From: Calliopum simillimum
Taxonomy: Eukaryota; Arthropoda; Insecta; Diptera; Lauxaniidae
DNA length: 64,000 bases
NCBI GenBank assembly: GCA_951812925.1
Contig: OX638369.1
Span: forward strand, 2,108,001-2,172,000
Direction of reading: 5' to 3'
Shown here: piece after piece, positions 24,995 to 36,321 of the stretch
Layout of the letters: each line of letters opens with the position of its first letter
Position numbering within the stretch: position 1 is the stretch's first letter
The notes under the pieces: generated by a model
What the model saw: the letters and a program-made list of their open reading frames with translations, nothing else
What the model was told of the DNA's origin: nothing
Databases searched by the model: none
Made by a program: the position numbers and the translations under genes

Positions 24995-25530
24995 CACAGG
25001 CCCATAAAAAAAAAAGTACCATGCGCGAAAGATCAGACCACCTGAACTTTATGTTTTCGGGGTCGCTGAATCCGAATATGGTGCCAGAATAGCGAAGTTG
25101 GTTCGCGTTTTTTCAGATATCAACAATAATGCTGAAAATTACTGATTTTTGCTGGTTTCTGAAAAAACGCGAACCAATTTCGCTAATCTGGCACCATATT
25201 CGGATTCAGCGATCCCGAAAACATAAAGTTCAGGTGGTCTGATCTTTCGCGCATGGTACTTTTTTTTTTTTTTTGGCCTGTGCACAGGACGACAAAAAAA
25301 AAAAAATTCCCTGCGCGAAGGATCAGACCACCTGAACTTTATGTTTTCGGGGTCGCTGAGTCCGAATATGGTGTCAGAATAGCGGAGTTGGCTCGAGTTT
25401 TTTCAGAAATCAGAAATAATGCTGAAAAAAATCTCAAATTTTTCAGCATAATTGCTGATTTCTGAAAAAACCCGAACCAACTTCGATATTCTGGCACCAT
25501 ATTCGGTACTTTTTTTTTTGTGGGCCTGTG
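24995..25530. mobile_element. Two abutting foldback MITEs, TTA target site (Harbinger-like)
   Basis: Inserted in the LINE. Outer ends are CACAGGCCCATAAAAAAAAA (24995) and the complement ending 25530, flanked by TTA at 24992-24994 and 25531-25533. A TWA duplication is typical of PIF/Harbinger elements. Inside are two complete near-palindromes, 24995-25281 and 25282-25530, joined head to tail with no spacer (GGCCTGTG|CACAGGACG). Each arm contains CAGACCACCTGAACTTTATG and TTCTGAAAAAACGCGAACC-type blocks. No coding capacity. Confidence 0.85.
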
Positions 25531-26218
25531 TTATTGAAGATATACGGCCTGCATATGACCAATGGGATCTGACAGTCTTGACTTTATTGGATTTCTCTAA
25601 AGCATTGGACATGGTTAACCATAATATCCTCCTCCATAAGCTCAATAAATATTTTGCTTATCTCTTCGGTTGCAAAGAGTTGTTCATAAGAATGAAGTTT
25701 CAAGTTTTGGCACAACTTTATCAGGAGTTCCGCAAGGTTAAATTTTAGGGCCAATTCTCTTCAGCATTTTTATTGATGATATTGTTTACTGTTTACATAT
25801 CCGATTGAGCCCAGCAAAATTGTCTGCGTCTAAATGCCTCCAAGACAAATGCTTTAGCTATCTCGCATAGCAGATCCGATATGAGTTATGTCTCAACCCT
25901 AAGCATTGCAGAAACTACTATAAAATTTAGCACGACAGTCGTCAGTTTTGATTTTAAACTTAACTCAAACTTAACTTGTGTTGACCATACCAACATTACT
26001 AGCAGTAAAATATATAATATCTTAAGACAGCTCTGATGCACTGCTGCATTTACTCCACAACATACCAAAATGAAGCTAGTGCGAACCTTAATAATACCAC
26101 TTATTTCATATAGTGAACTGGTTTTTGGTAACCCTGATAGTGCATCAAGGCAAAAGTTACAGCTGACACTAAATAACTAAGCTAGATATATTTTCTGCAA
26201 GAGAAGATATGATCATAT

Positions 26219-27847
26219 CGAGCCCTAACCGCAACAGTAGCGTATGCGACATTTTTTCGAAATTTTTTTTTTGATGCAAATATGTTCTAAAATGTCATTC
26301 ACAGCTATATGCCAAATATTAAAACTGAATTTTGTGTATTAACAAAGATATCGCACTTTCAATTATGTCGTAAGAGCAACACATGTTTTTTTGTTGACCG
26401 CAAAAAGAACGTAAGCACCTCAAAAACCAGAGAATTAGGCGCGGCAGGTATGGAAAAGTGTATATATTCCTCGTCAGAATCATCTTTTAAGTCGGTATAG
26501 CCATGTCCGTCTGTTTGGATGGATGTTTGTGTGTCCGTGGAAATATTATTCACGGGAAATTCGGCGAAATTTTGTAAAGACGGTTCGTTGTAAAAGTTAG
26601 CTCGAAGGATTGAAAATGAAGCTTGAAGCCCCAGTCTTTTACTTTGAAAATCAGTTTGAATTATATCGATATCTTTTTTTGTCTTCGAAATATCGTAAGC
26701 TGAAATATCAAAAAAACGTGGATTTTTCCTTTTTTCACCGTTTCAGGTTAGAATAATTCGAAGAAGAAAAAATATATCGATATAATTTAAGCTGGGATTT
26801 GAAGTAAAATAATAGGGCTTCAAGGTGTTTTTTAATGTTTTATGGCTAAAGATTTCCTTGTTCTACTATATAGCCTCAAAAGAATAAAAAATTTTATTTT
26901 AACTTTTCACAAAATGGATGGAAAATTAGTCTTTAGGCTAGGTTTTTTCTCAAACCATTTTAGATATATCAATTCTAAAACCAGATTCGGATTTAACATC
27001 AAAATTTAAATTGAAAATGATTTTTTTTTGTTTTCGTCCGTTGCTAATTTTCTAAAAAAACGCGAAAGTTCATTTTTTTTAACAAAAAATTTTAAAAAAA
27101 AGTTGTTAAAAATACAATATCTCGTTAACGCGATCAGTTAAAACTTTTAAAAACAATATTTTTGAATCTACAAATAAACAGAAAATTAACTGCACACCCA
27201 GTTTTTAGTTAGTTTTTGTCAAACTTTTTTCTTTAATGCAGAAACAATGTAAAGACCATTTGGTAACCTGAATTCGACTCGGAAAATCGATTAGCTCGGT
27301 GACCGATTTTAAAAAAAAAAATTTTTCTGTATATTTGGACCTCTATGAACAACTTTCCAAAAAAAGACCTGGAGTGGGATTACATAGGAGTAAAACCAAG
27401 TTCAAACGACGTGTGTGTGTGATATTTTGTAAGTTTTCAATACTAAATAGTACTGTAAATTAACAATATTACAGTCAATCTGACCGTTTTTGTTGGTTGG
27501 TACAATTTCAACCGTTCAAATTGTTACAAATTTCTTTCTGTGTATTAAATAAATGTTATAAATGTATTCTTCAAAGGCAAAACCATGTAATTTCAAAAAA
27601 CGTATGCGCCACATTTTAATTTCAATCTTCGCGAAGAGTGACTGCGAAAATGTCGTATGAGCCATAAATGAGTGAAATATCCACAAAATCAATTTAAAAA
27701 CGCGTCTATTATTTATATGAGGTCTAATATAGACTACATTTAACGTTTTAAAAAAATCCGCCATGCCTCTTCGAAAAAAAATGAAAAAAACTCTCTCCTG
27801 TAAAATTTGCTTTTTGTCGCATACGCTACTATTGCGGTTAGGGCTCG
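26219..27847. mobile_element. TIR element CGAGCCCTAACCGCAA, ATAT target site
   Basis: Ends CGAGCCCTAACCGCAACAGT (26219) and its inverse (ending 27847) match over ~30 bases through GTAGCGTATGCGACA. Flanks ATAT (26215-26218) and ATAT (27848-27851) duplicate, and collapsing them restores the LINE frame (Asp-His-Ile-Ser-Glu-Tyr). The duplication is therefore 4 bp in this case. Interior: a copy of the dispersed TCTGTTTGG segment at 26430-26620, an inverted repeat near 26625-26825 around a TATATCGATAT core, then AT-rich sequence to the right end. No transposase remnant recognised. Superfamily unassigned. Confidence 0.82.
26430..26620. repeat. Partial copy of the 5.3 kb/48.0 kb dispersed repeat
   Basis: GGCAGGTATGGAAAAGTGTA, TCAGAATCATCTTTTAAGTCGGTATAGCC-type sequence and a GTCCGTCTGTTTGG run align with 5330-5530 and 48050-48180. 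In each copy a TATATATTC stretch precedes the 'TCGATATA..CATGTC' phrase. It sits inside the 26219-27847 element. Confidence 0.7.
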
Positions 27848-27934
27848 ATATATCGGAATATGCGTACAAAATTCTTAAAAGCAGTCTTATAAATTTTCTA
27901 CATGTACGCAATCTAATATTCTTACATAGGCTAA

Positions 27935-28894
27935 CACAGTGCGACACATCCGTTATAAGGCGTCGAAAGTACTCGCCGAAACAAGTAATTCTGCCAGAGC
28001 GTTTTGCAAAGTTGGCTCATATAAGGATTTCATGGTCATTTTTGCGATTTTAGGGCACTAGATGAATAATAATTATCCAGCTGAAAATTAGTGATGAGCA
28101 AAATTAGTCTTGGTCTTGCGTCTTGTTCTTGGTCTTGCTAATTTTGCGAGACCAAGAACAAGACCAAGATGCAGATATTTTTGCAAGACCAAGACCAAGA
28201 CTGCTATGGTCTTGGTTTTGCTCACGATAATTGTCAAGATCAAGACTGCATTTCAGTCTTGCTAATTTATAGTAAAAAGTTGTTTCACGCCCGTTTTGAA
28301 GATAAAATCATCTATCGATTTGAATTTCGGCATCTTGAAAACCCAACTGCTTTGGAAAAGTATGGTTTTGAATACTCAATATCTCTGAAATTTTTTTCAA
28401 GACCAAGACCAAGACCAAGACCGAGACCAAGACTTAATGAGCAAGATCAAGACCAAGACCAAGACTCAATATCAAAACCAAGACCAAGACTCAATGTGCA
28501 AGATCAAGACCAAGACCAAGACTGCTATGGTCTTGGCCTTGGTCTTGGTCTTGGTTAGCTCATCACTACTGAAAATTGCAACTTTTTGCCTCAAATTGGA
28601 TTTTGAGCGATTTTTGGATTTTTTCATATGGCTATATCTCGGTAACGAGCCGAAAATATTGTTTTGATGACTTCAGCAATGTTGTAGCTATTAAATAGAA
28701 GAAAAAAAATGCCGAACAAACATAACCGAAAAAAATTCATCTAGTGCCCTAAAATCGCAAATATGACCATAAAATCCTTATATGAGCCAACTTTGCAAAA
28801 CGCTTTGGCAGAATAACTTGTTTCGGCGAGTACTTTCGACGCCTTATAACGGATTTTGGTTCACCGTCAATGACTTGAAAAATGTTGCACTGTG
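27935..28894. mobile_element. TIR element CACAGTGC, TAA target site, with nested hAT MITE
   Basis: Ends CACAGTGC (27935) and GCACTGTG (ending 28894) are flanked by TAA (27932-27934 and 28895-28897), a TWA-type duplication. The arms continue as a long inverted repeat: ATCCGTTATAAGGCGTCGAA (27948) pairs with its complement near 28836-28856, and homology extends beyond 120 bases through TTTTGCAAAGTTGGCTCATA. The left arm lacks about 30 bases next to the tip that the right arm retains. A 480-bp hAT-type MITE sits in the middle. No coding capacity. Confidence 0.83.
28089..28568. mobile_element. hAT-type MITE full of ACCAAG repeats, 8-bp TSD
   Basis: Ends TAGTGATGAGC (28089) and GCTCATCACTA (ending 28568) are perfect inverted repeats. 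The flanks CTGAAAAT (28081-28088) and CTGAAAAT (28569-28576) are an exact 8-bp duplication, the hallmark of hAT elements. Internally the arms are made of the hexamer ACCAAG / CTTGGT in many tandem copies, inverted between left and right, so the element can fold into a long hairpin. The hexamer array creates a long Gln-Asp / Arg-Pro frame (28169-28558), which I regard as a by-product. A related copy is at 59363-59701. Confidence 0.93.
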
Positions 28895-29756
28895 TAATTA
28901 ATAAACGTTGCCCGAATTACTTATATGAAAAACTATGCTTCGCACAATCTACGTGCACCTGCAATCTTATAGTACCTGATTTCAACTTTCGTGTGTCCTC
29001 TAAAATGTTCTTTGTTAGTGTCGTTAATCTATGGAACACATTACCAAATGTGATAAGTCCGAAGGTCTTCCAAAATGCTTTAAACTGGCAGTAGTTAGGC
29101 TTCTTTGTTCTTAATCTATCTTAAGCTAACCTTTTCTCCACTTAAATTTTCTTTTGGCTTATTGCAATAGTTATAATCTGCATTAATTATAATTATTATT
29201 ATTAAGGTATTACTCTGTTTTTGTTATAATTTATACAATTGAGGAGTGGCCGTACCAAAGGGCCTAAGTACCATTTCGAGGCAAAAGTAATGTCATACTT
29301 TTTATGTGCCTAATAGTCTATTATTTGACTGTTATAATTTTTTCAACATAATAACATCAATTTCACGCTATCAAGAAAATTTTTAGTGAAAACAAAGAAC
29401 AAATTTATTAGTTTCTAACAAAATGCCACCCGTTTCATATTATGACACTACCCAGTGTGCCAAACGGACTCGTTTCGGATCCGTAACGGGTTCATATTTT
29501 CGTTCTTTTTATCCGTTACGGAATCCGTTACGTATCCGTTACTGATCCGTTTGCGGGAAGGATTCCTAAAAAAAAAACGAATCGTTTTTTCTTCTTTTAT
29601 GGATCCGTTTCGAACCTGTAACGTACATCAAAAACTAATTCAAAACGGATTCGCTTTTAATAATGTTAATGCAGCTTATAAAAAAAAAGAAAACAGGGTG
29701 AGGCGCTTATTTTTAATTAAAAAAAAAAACAAAATAACAAAAAAAAAAAAAAATTA

Positions 29757-29840
29757 CTAGCCCGGCCGGGAGTCGAACTCAGGCTCCCGGGGTATTATTC
29801 TTTCATACACGAGATGTTAGACAACTAGGCTATTGACCGA
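29757..29840 (-). ncRNA. tRNA-like segment with A- and B-box (element F copy 1)
   Basis: Read on the minus strand: TAGCCTAGTTG fits the Pol III A-box (TRGYNNANNNG). About 45 bases later GAGTTCGACTCC fits the B-box (GGTTCGANTCC, one mismatch). CGGGCTAG then leads into AATTTTTTTT, a Pol III terminator-like T-run. The first and last five bases (TAGCC / GGCTA) can pair over a ~75-base span, the size of a tRNA, but the D and anticodon arms are not canonical. Equivalent segments: 37035-37116 (minus), 38541-38624 (plus), 39961-40042 (plus), 40701-40783 (minus). Whether it is transcribed is unknown. Confidence 0.6.
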
Positions 29841-30162
29841 TATGATGTCTACTTAACTGATGTAGACTTATTTGATGTTGAGATTTAAAGTTTGTATATT
29901 AAACAAATTTCTGTTATTTTTTTTATAAGTATTCTGTGTTGTTTTTCTTCCCTTCTTTTGATAAAAAATGTTATATACTCAAATTTGGAATCAAAAACAT
30001 TTTTTCAAACAGAGTTTGAAAAGTTTACAAAAAATCATATGCAATAAAATTAAAAGAAAGAAAAAAAAAAACAAATCAAAAATATTTTTTTTATCATAAA
30101 AATTAAATAAAGCAAATCCGTTTTGAGTTCGTATTTGAAGTATTTACGAAATCGAAACGGAT

Positions 30163-30196
30163 TTGCCCAGGTTCGAATCCTACCAGAGGTAGATTT
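30163..30196 (+). ncRNA. Second tRNA-like module: perfect B-box plus T-run
   Basis: GGTTCGAATCC at 30170-30180 matches the B-box consensus exactly and is followed by CTACCAGAGGTAGATTTTT, that is a T-arm-like end and a T5 run. No A-box at tRNA distance is evident. Equivalent modules: 37447-37457 (plus), 36535-36545 (minus), about 38331-38341 (minus), 39624-39634 (minus), 41099-41109 (plus). Confidence 0.55.
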
Positions 30197-30614
30197 TTAC
30201 CCTTTATTTTTCTTCCTTTTTTTTCTTTTTATTATTTTTTAATTGCTAATGGGCGCATCAAAACGGTTTTTTTCTGTAAATATACAGCATTAACATATTT
30301 AAAACCAAATCCGTTTTGAATTCGTTTTTACATAAGTTTCGGATTCGAAACGGGCCCGCACTGCGGAATTTAATTTTTTTTATTCGCTAATAATCGCTTC
30401 AAAATGTTTTTTTTTTTTATCTAAACAAAGCGTTTTGAATTCGTTTTTGATGTACGTTACGGGTTCGAAATGGATCCGTTACCGCGGATTACGTTTTTTA
30501 TACCTTTATGAACTCGTAATGGATTCGAAACGGATCCTCATCCGTTTTTGTGCACATTGGGTACTTTTGCCTCGAAATGGTACTTAGGCCCTTTAGTACG
30601 GCCACTCCTCAATT

Positions 30615-33600
30615 AATGTACTTTAAGAGACCTCGAGTCTTACTTGTACAAATAAAATATTAATAAATATCAAATATCAGAAGTTGTTGAGAATAGCCCC
30701 AGGAATCTTAAATTTTTTAATGCTCAACCGGTTCTACTTTAGCTTGTACACACTAATGCATTTCACTAATGTATTTCTAAAAATTATTAAATTAAATTAT
30801 TAACGAAATTGCATCCTGCTGCAAACTATCATAACATGCTAGATCCAAACAACTAGAACAGTTTATACCAAAAGAATTCAAACTCATTATTTAATTCTAT
30901 GCGCTAGAATCTCTTTACTTGTGCATGTTCTGTACACATGAAGAAATTTTGTGTTGAAAATAAAACCAAACTTTATATATGGAGCAGATTCAAAATAATA
31001 CGCGCAATTAAATACGTTTACGAAATTATTATTACCTTTAAAAAAAATGTTAAAAATTTTTCCTTTAACAAAGAACTGAAGCTTAAAAAAAAAAAACAAT
31101 TTACTTAATTGAATTATTTGAATTTCCTCTGTGTAGGTATTTTTGTATATTGGAATGTGTTAGTGTTATTTAACTACCATATGGTATTACAGAAATTCAC
31201 ACTAAAACAAACCAGACTGAGTTTTCATACTCATACATACAAACACACATTTTAACACTAACACACAGCCAAGTATGTCTCTCTGCCCAGTTGGACTAAG
31301 CATGTATGCTAGGTGTACTGCGAGCATGGTTGAATGAACAAGTAACGATGTTTGCATTTTCCATTTGCTCTCTTCCAATCCAACAATCCCAATTTTTTTT
31401 CTTTTTAAAAATCTCGAACAGAATTAACTATGTCACCTACAATCAAACAAATTACTCACCACGAAGTCTTGCATATGCCACGAAAACTCCAAGTATTCAA
31501 ATTTAATGGGGTGCCATATTACCTAGGGGTGCCATATCACATTAGGGTGCCATGTCTCCGGAGCTTACCCTACATTCAAAGAAAAACTATATAGTTTCAA
31601 CCCATCATTCCACTTGTACATTACGATATGATAATGTTCCATATTTGATACAGAAAAACTACGTTACATCTTTTTTGAACAACTTCATTCAAGTAGCAAC
31701 TGGGTTTTGCTGACTCGTAGCTGCAACTTTTGTTTGAATTTTTTTTTTTTTTTTTCATTTTGTTGTTTTTCGTCATTGTTGTTGTTGCTGTTGATGCAAC
31801 CAATGCTGACTGCTGCAACATTGTGACAAACTAAGCAACTTTGTGTTAGCAAATGTGTTGGAGAATTTATGCCAAAATAGCTCAATTACACACACACACT
31901 TGTGCAGCAATTATGTACGTATACATGCACGTAAATATTTGTTCCATATGTGTGCTGCTTTCCCCGAGTTTGCAACATTTCCTCCATTAAATAATTGAAT
32001 TGCGACAAAATTCACTTCCATCTAATGAAATATTTGTGAAAATGAAGTTGTTATCATTAGTTACATTAAGAGATTGGCAGCAAGGAGGGAAGGAGCGGAA
32101 TGTGGAAACTCTTTTAGAAACAGATAAATAGCAGGGTAATTAAATGACATTGATGGCAATGATGGCATGTGTGAGTTGTTTCCATTTGTATAGAAACATC
32201 TGCGTTGTAGGACTTTAATGCAAACATTTGATAATAAAAATCCTTTAGAAGTAAAAGGTTCACATACACTATCTGATATTAAAGCAAATAATTTAATGAA
32301 TAGAAAATTTTATTTTTTGAAGGATATTGCAAAGAAAAAACTTCCATAGAAAGTTTAAGAAAATTCAAGAAAAATATGTGTAGCAAATGTGGGCCTATGG
32401 CACATAAAAATTGTTATCACATGCATCTTTGTGTATGAAATTGTATCGCCTTCTAATGCATGAGTAATACTTCATATTTTTATTTTTTTTGACTTAATAT
32501 CTTCCACTATTTTTGCACAATCAGCTGGTGCTTAACTCTGTTAACTTTGTAGTTTATTTACCACAATACAAACAAAAATCTCAACCACAAAAGCCATAAC
32601 AATAAGGAACTGACAATTCAGCAAAAGTAGAAAGTGGGCGATACTTTCACGTCAATTGCGTCATTAATCTTAACCACAACTAATGACCATTTGCTCGGCC
32701 ACACTTGGCTACGCTTGGTGAAGTTCGTGTGCATAACAGTGCCACTACTGACCACAGCCAATATTCAACTGTACCAGTAATGACCAACATTATCACAGCT
32801 CAAGGATGCTGATAATCTTCCTGTAGGTTGCGTTGTCTTTTTATTCTCTCGCTGTTTTTCTTTTTCTCTGATTTGCATAATTTTTACATTTATTGCTGAG
32901 GCTGCAAAATGTGATCTGCTAAAAGTGAAATGAAAGGAAAAGTGTGAAAAATGCTTTAATTACGCAAGAATAAAAATGACAAAAAGGTCAAGAAGGCAAC
33001 TTAATCTGTGGTTTTACTTAGTTCTATAACAATTTTTAAAATTTCTTGTGAATGTCAAAAACTTATTAGAATCTCTAGATTGCATTTCCTTCCAAGGAAG
33101 TGTATTATAGTCAAGGCAAGCAAGTTTTCTGCACCATATAACATAATACTGTCATAAACTCAGTACACCATTCATGTGAAGAAATACTTTTTATTCGATG
33201 TATAACATCCATGTAAGCTTGTGTTACGTGCGTTTATTAAATTCCACGTCATATCTATTATCCTCAAGGTAAAAAGGTACTTTAATTTATTTTGAGAAAA
33301 AAAAAACAAGAAAAAAAAAATGAAAGAATTCAATTACTCGATTTGGCCCTGGGCATTATCAACTCAATTTCAACATATGTTCGGTGTGAAAATGCCCGCA
33401 CGTAAGCCGCTTCCGTTACGTCAAGCTTCTTTCATGCCAGAAGCGACTTTTTTATTAAATGCGTGATTTTCCACATCAAATTTCAATGAAGCAGGCTAAA
33501 TTCACGCACGCATATGTTTGTATGTATGGCTGTAGTTGTGTATGTGACTGCCATAATATGGCGCTGTAATAAATCGCTTATTATCAACACTTGACATTAT

Positions 33601-34984
33601 TAAGCGTACGCAACGCTACGGCGAAGTCGCAGCTAAATAAATGCGTAATTTTCGTTATGTCAGCCCACGTCGCACAGTGGTATTTTGGCGAAAGAAGAAG
33701 TGCCATTAATACTTTTTCTAAAAAGACATATTTTTTCTTCGTAAAAATTTTACAAATTTACTTAGAGGTTGTACGATTAAACTGATGAAACGGACTAACT
33801 TTTTCATGCATCTCGGTGGGTAATTTAATTATTAAGTGTAATTTATATAAACTATTTTTAATGCGGACATTTTTATTGCAATTTTTATTGCAATGTATGT
33901 AGTATTTTGGTATAAATTTTAAGAAAAATTTATTTGGATTACATAAATGGAAATCTGCACTTTGCATGCAGATATTTCCTTTGTTTCGTTAAAAAATTCT
34001 TAAGATGTGGTTATCCAAAGATATTTCCTCAATAAAAAGTCATTCACTTTTCTTTTTTTGGAAACACTCAATAAATTGTTATCTTTTAAGAGTAGATACC
34101 ACGCGCATTAGCTTTATCCCGTTCACTTTTTTTTACAAAAAGTTGATTTACCAAATGATGCCACATTTTTCTAAATATTTCCACTGTGCAACAAGAATGG
34201 ATTTCGTTTAACAGCAGGAAGATGTAACTAACTTGGCAGCTGACAGAAGCAGGATAATCTGAATGGCAGCGTTAAATATCTGCATGATTTTTAGCTGTCA
34301 CTGCATGTACTTTATGAAGCTTTAAGTTCACAGAAAACTCAATCAAAATTCCAAAATGACAACTGACGATAAATTCTTTTTTTTTATTTTTTTCATGTTC
34401 TCAATAAAAAATCACACAAATCGGCACTGGATATAAAAAAACTAAAAATATGTATTACTTTTCTTCCTTGAAATACGCAAAATTTTAAAGAAAATTTAAA
34501 AAAATCGAGAGCATGAAATTTTTGGTATGTTTTTTGGTTAAAAAAGAAACTCATAGCGTGACCAAGCTTTACGCGAATGTCATTATCAAACCATGCTAAA
34601 TCACTTTGACATTAAAATAATACGCCATTGAAATTTTTCTAAGAAGAACTGATATTTAAGGCTCCAAATAAAAAATTTAAATTTGTTGGCGGAGTGCGCT
34701 ATCATATTTGAGGATTCTTTTATTTCAGATTTCTAAAATTCCACCAACTTCCGCCTACAAAACAACCATTTGACAGCCATGTTGGCAGGCACACACTGCT
34801 ACTGTCATTACATTTGCGGTTAAATTTCATAATGGAGGGCATTTGTATCCAAAAAGCACCCCACGGAGAAAAACATGTAGTTATTGTGTTTCTTTAACAC
34901 TCACTGTGAGCTTGAAAAAAAGTTGAATAGCTCAAATCGCTGCCCCACAGGACTCTTTCAAAATATGATTTATGATCGAAATAC
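30615..34984. other. Unique intron-like DNA, no gene seen
   Basis: About 4.4 kb without recognisable transposon remnants or coding sequence, apart from homopolymers. It contains a T-run with (TTG) repeats near 31740-31790 and CA-type short repeats near 31240 and 31890. The open frames here are low complexity. Confidence 0.55.
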
Positions 34985-35264
34985 CCCAATGTGCACAAAA
35001 ACGGATGAGGATCCGTTTCGAATCCATTACGAGTTCATAAAGGTATAAAAAACGTAATCCGCGGTAACGGATCCATTTCGAACCCGTAACGTACATCAAA
35101 AACGAATTCAAATTGCTTTGTTTAGATAAAAAAAAAAAAAACATTTTGAAGCGCTTATTAGCGAATAAAAAAAAATTAAATTCCGCAGTGCGGGCCCGTT
35201 TCGAATCCGAAACTTATGTAAAAACGAATTCAAAACGGATTTGCTTTTTTTTTTTTTTTTTTTT

Positions 35265-36321
35265 TAGTTTTTTAGTTTTTGGAACAGATGATGATTTACA
35301 TTATTAGCTACCAACAATGAAAACACATTGGTGGTCGGAGCTTACTGTTCAGTGTTTTTGAGTAAAACAACAATAAAAACACAAAAAACAAGGCAAAAAT
35401 ACACATAAATAAAAAAAAGCAAAAAAATGTATCGGAAGGCTGGTTTGCGTTACTAGTTTCGGGACCCACCACAGGTCAAAATTGACTATAATAAGTCAAT
35501 TCCTCATCAGACGCTTTGCCGACATCTTATAGAATTCTGCAAGCATACTTTATTTAACTTTTAGCATAGATTAGACGAGAATCACAGCTACAAGAAAAAC
35601 ACAGCACATGCAAAAATTCCAATTTCTTTGTTTTTTCCCTTTATATGCATTGCCCTGCCGTTGTGAGTCATCGATATTATACTATTTTTGCATAGCGTTT
35701 CGTTTGCAAGGTTTTTTGCCGAGACAAAACGAAGTAGCAAGCGCATTCGTATGTTTATCAGTTGGCTCTCTGAGATTTTCTAGTTTTTTAGTTTTTGGAA
35801 CAGATGATGATTTACATTATTAGCTACCAACAATGAAAATACATTGGTGGTCGGAGCTTACTGTTCAGTGTTTTTGAGTAAAACAACAATAAAAACACAA
35901 AAAACAAGGCAAAAATACACATAAATAAAAAAAAGCAAAAAAATGTATCGGAAGGCTGGTTTGCGTTACTAGTTTCGGGACCCACCACAGGTCAAAATTG
36001 ACTATAATAAGTCAATTCCTCATCAGACGCTTTGCCGACATCTTATAGAATTCTGCAAGCATACTTTATTTAACTTTTAGCATAGATTAGACGAGAATCA
36101 CAGCTACAAGAAAAACACAGCACATGCAAAAATTCCAATTTCTTTGTTTTTTCCCTTTATATGCATTGCCCTGCCGTTGTGAGTCATCGATATTATACTA
36201 TTTTTGCATAGCGCTTCGTTTGCAAGGTTTTTTGCCGAGACAAAACGAAGTAGCAAGCGCATTCGTATGTTTATCAGTTGGCTCTCTGAGATTTTCTAGT
36301 TTTTTAGTTTTTGGAACAGAT
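35265..36321. repeat. 516-bp tandem duplication inserted in element F
   Basis: Two almost identical 516-base units (35265-35780 and 35781-36296) plus 25 bases of a third. I count two differences: a C/T in the AAAACACATTG phrase and a T/C in CATAGCGTTTCG. Each starts TAGTTTTTTAGTTTTTGGAA. A run of ~22 T precedes the array, so on the minus strand the array ends in a poly(A)-like tail. About 95-100 bases of element F (ATTAGCGAATAAAAAAAAATTAA to GGATTTGCTTTT) are duplicated on both sides. The frames at 35608-35823 and 36124-36327 are the same sequence twice and look non-coding. A diverged relative of the unit lies at 61215-61450. Confidence 0.85.

Larger units (their letters stand above)
24425..29236 (+). 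pseudogene. 5'-truncated LINE (jockey/CR1-like reverse transcriptase), interrupted
   Basis: Non-LTR retrotransposon remnant in four pieces: 24425-24994, 25531-26218, 27852-27934 and 28895-29236. The pieces read, in order, the RT finger region (NAVGEDGISLRFI, PVRWKIANVI, DFRPVSILSSLSKVFEKFI, QSGFRAGHSCSNAM), palm motif A (LLDFSKALDMVNHNIL at about 25585-25630), a broken SGVPQG..LGPILFSIFIDDI block (25727-25790), LRLNASKTNALAISHS, and the C-terminal RRYDHI, ISEYAYKIL, VRNLIFLHRL, CPNYLYEKLCFA and LWNTLPNVI blocks common in jockey/CR1/LOA-type elements. The endonuclease domain is absent (5' truncation). The catalytic YADD/FADD region is deleted near 25800, and there are stops. The 3' part ends in an ATTATT-rich tail. 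At each of the three insertions, taking out the insert plus one target copy restores the frame. Confidence 0.92.
29451..30561 (+). mobile_element. Element F, copy 1 (complete, 1.11 kb)
   Basis: The cleanest copy of the family. It starts CCCAGTGTGCCAAACGGA and ends TTTTTGTGCACATTGGG, with TA on both sides (29449-29450, 30562-30563). The ends form a short imperfect inverted repeat. The left end carries a four-fold 11-bp repeat (ATCCGTTACGG, 29510-29555). The body is a series of units: a ~52-bp module (CGTTTTGAATTCGTTTTT...TTCGAAACGG, inverted on the left half), a linker with GTTAATGC and GCGCTTATTAG, an A/T-rich run, and a tRNA-like segment. Two such segments are present here (29757-29840 minus; 30163-30196 plus). 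I did not recognise the family, and no transposase is encoded. Confidence 0.85.
29237..30614. mobile_element. 265-bp MITE (AATTGAGGAGTGGCC ends) split by element F
   Basis: The left tip AATTGAGGAGTGGCCGTAC (29237) and right tip (complement ending 30614) match for ~55 bases through AAGTACCATTTCGAGGCAAA. Its interior shares TCACGCTATCAAG and AATGCCACCCG-type blocks with the 18.4-19.8 kb foldback. Removing element F (29451-30561) and one TA leaves about 265 bases of MITE. It abuts the 3' end of the LINE. Confidence 0.83.

Noticed and set aside
27516..28053. Frames of 143 and 96 residues near 27.5-28.0 kb
   Set aside because: They cross the boundary between a TIR element and the LINE; only the part after 27852 is true (LINE) coding relic.
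28169..28558. 129-residue open frame rich in Gln-Asp and Arg-Pro
   Set aside because: It is the translation of the ACCAAG hexamer array inside the hAT MITE; there is no independent sign of coding.
29757..29840. Functional nuclear tRNA gene
   Set aside because: A- and B-box and T-run are present, but the D and anticodon arms do not fold canonically, and the segment recurs inside every copy of a transposon.
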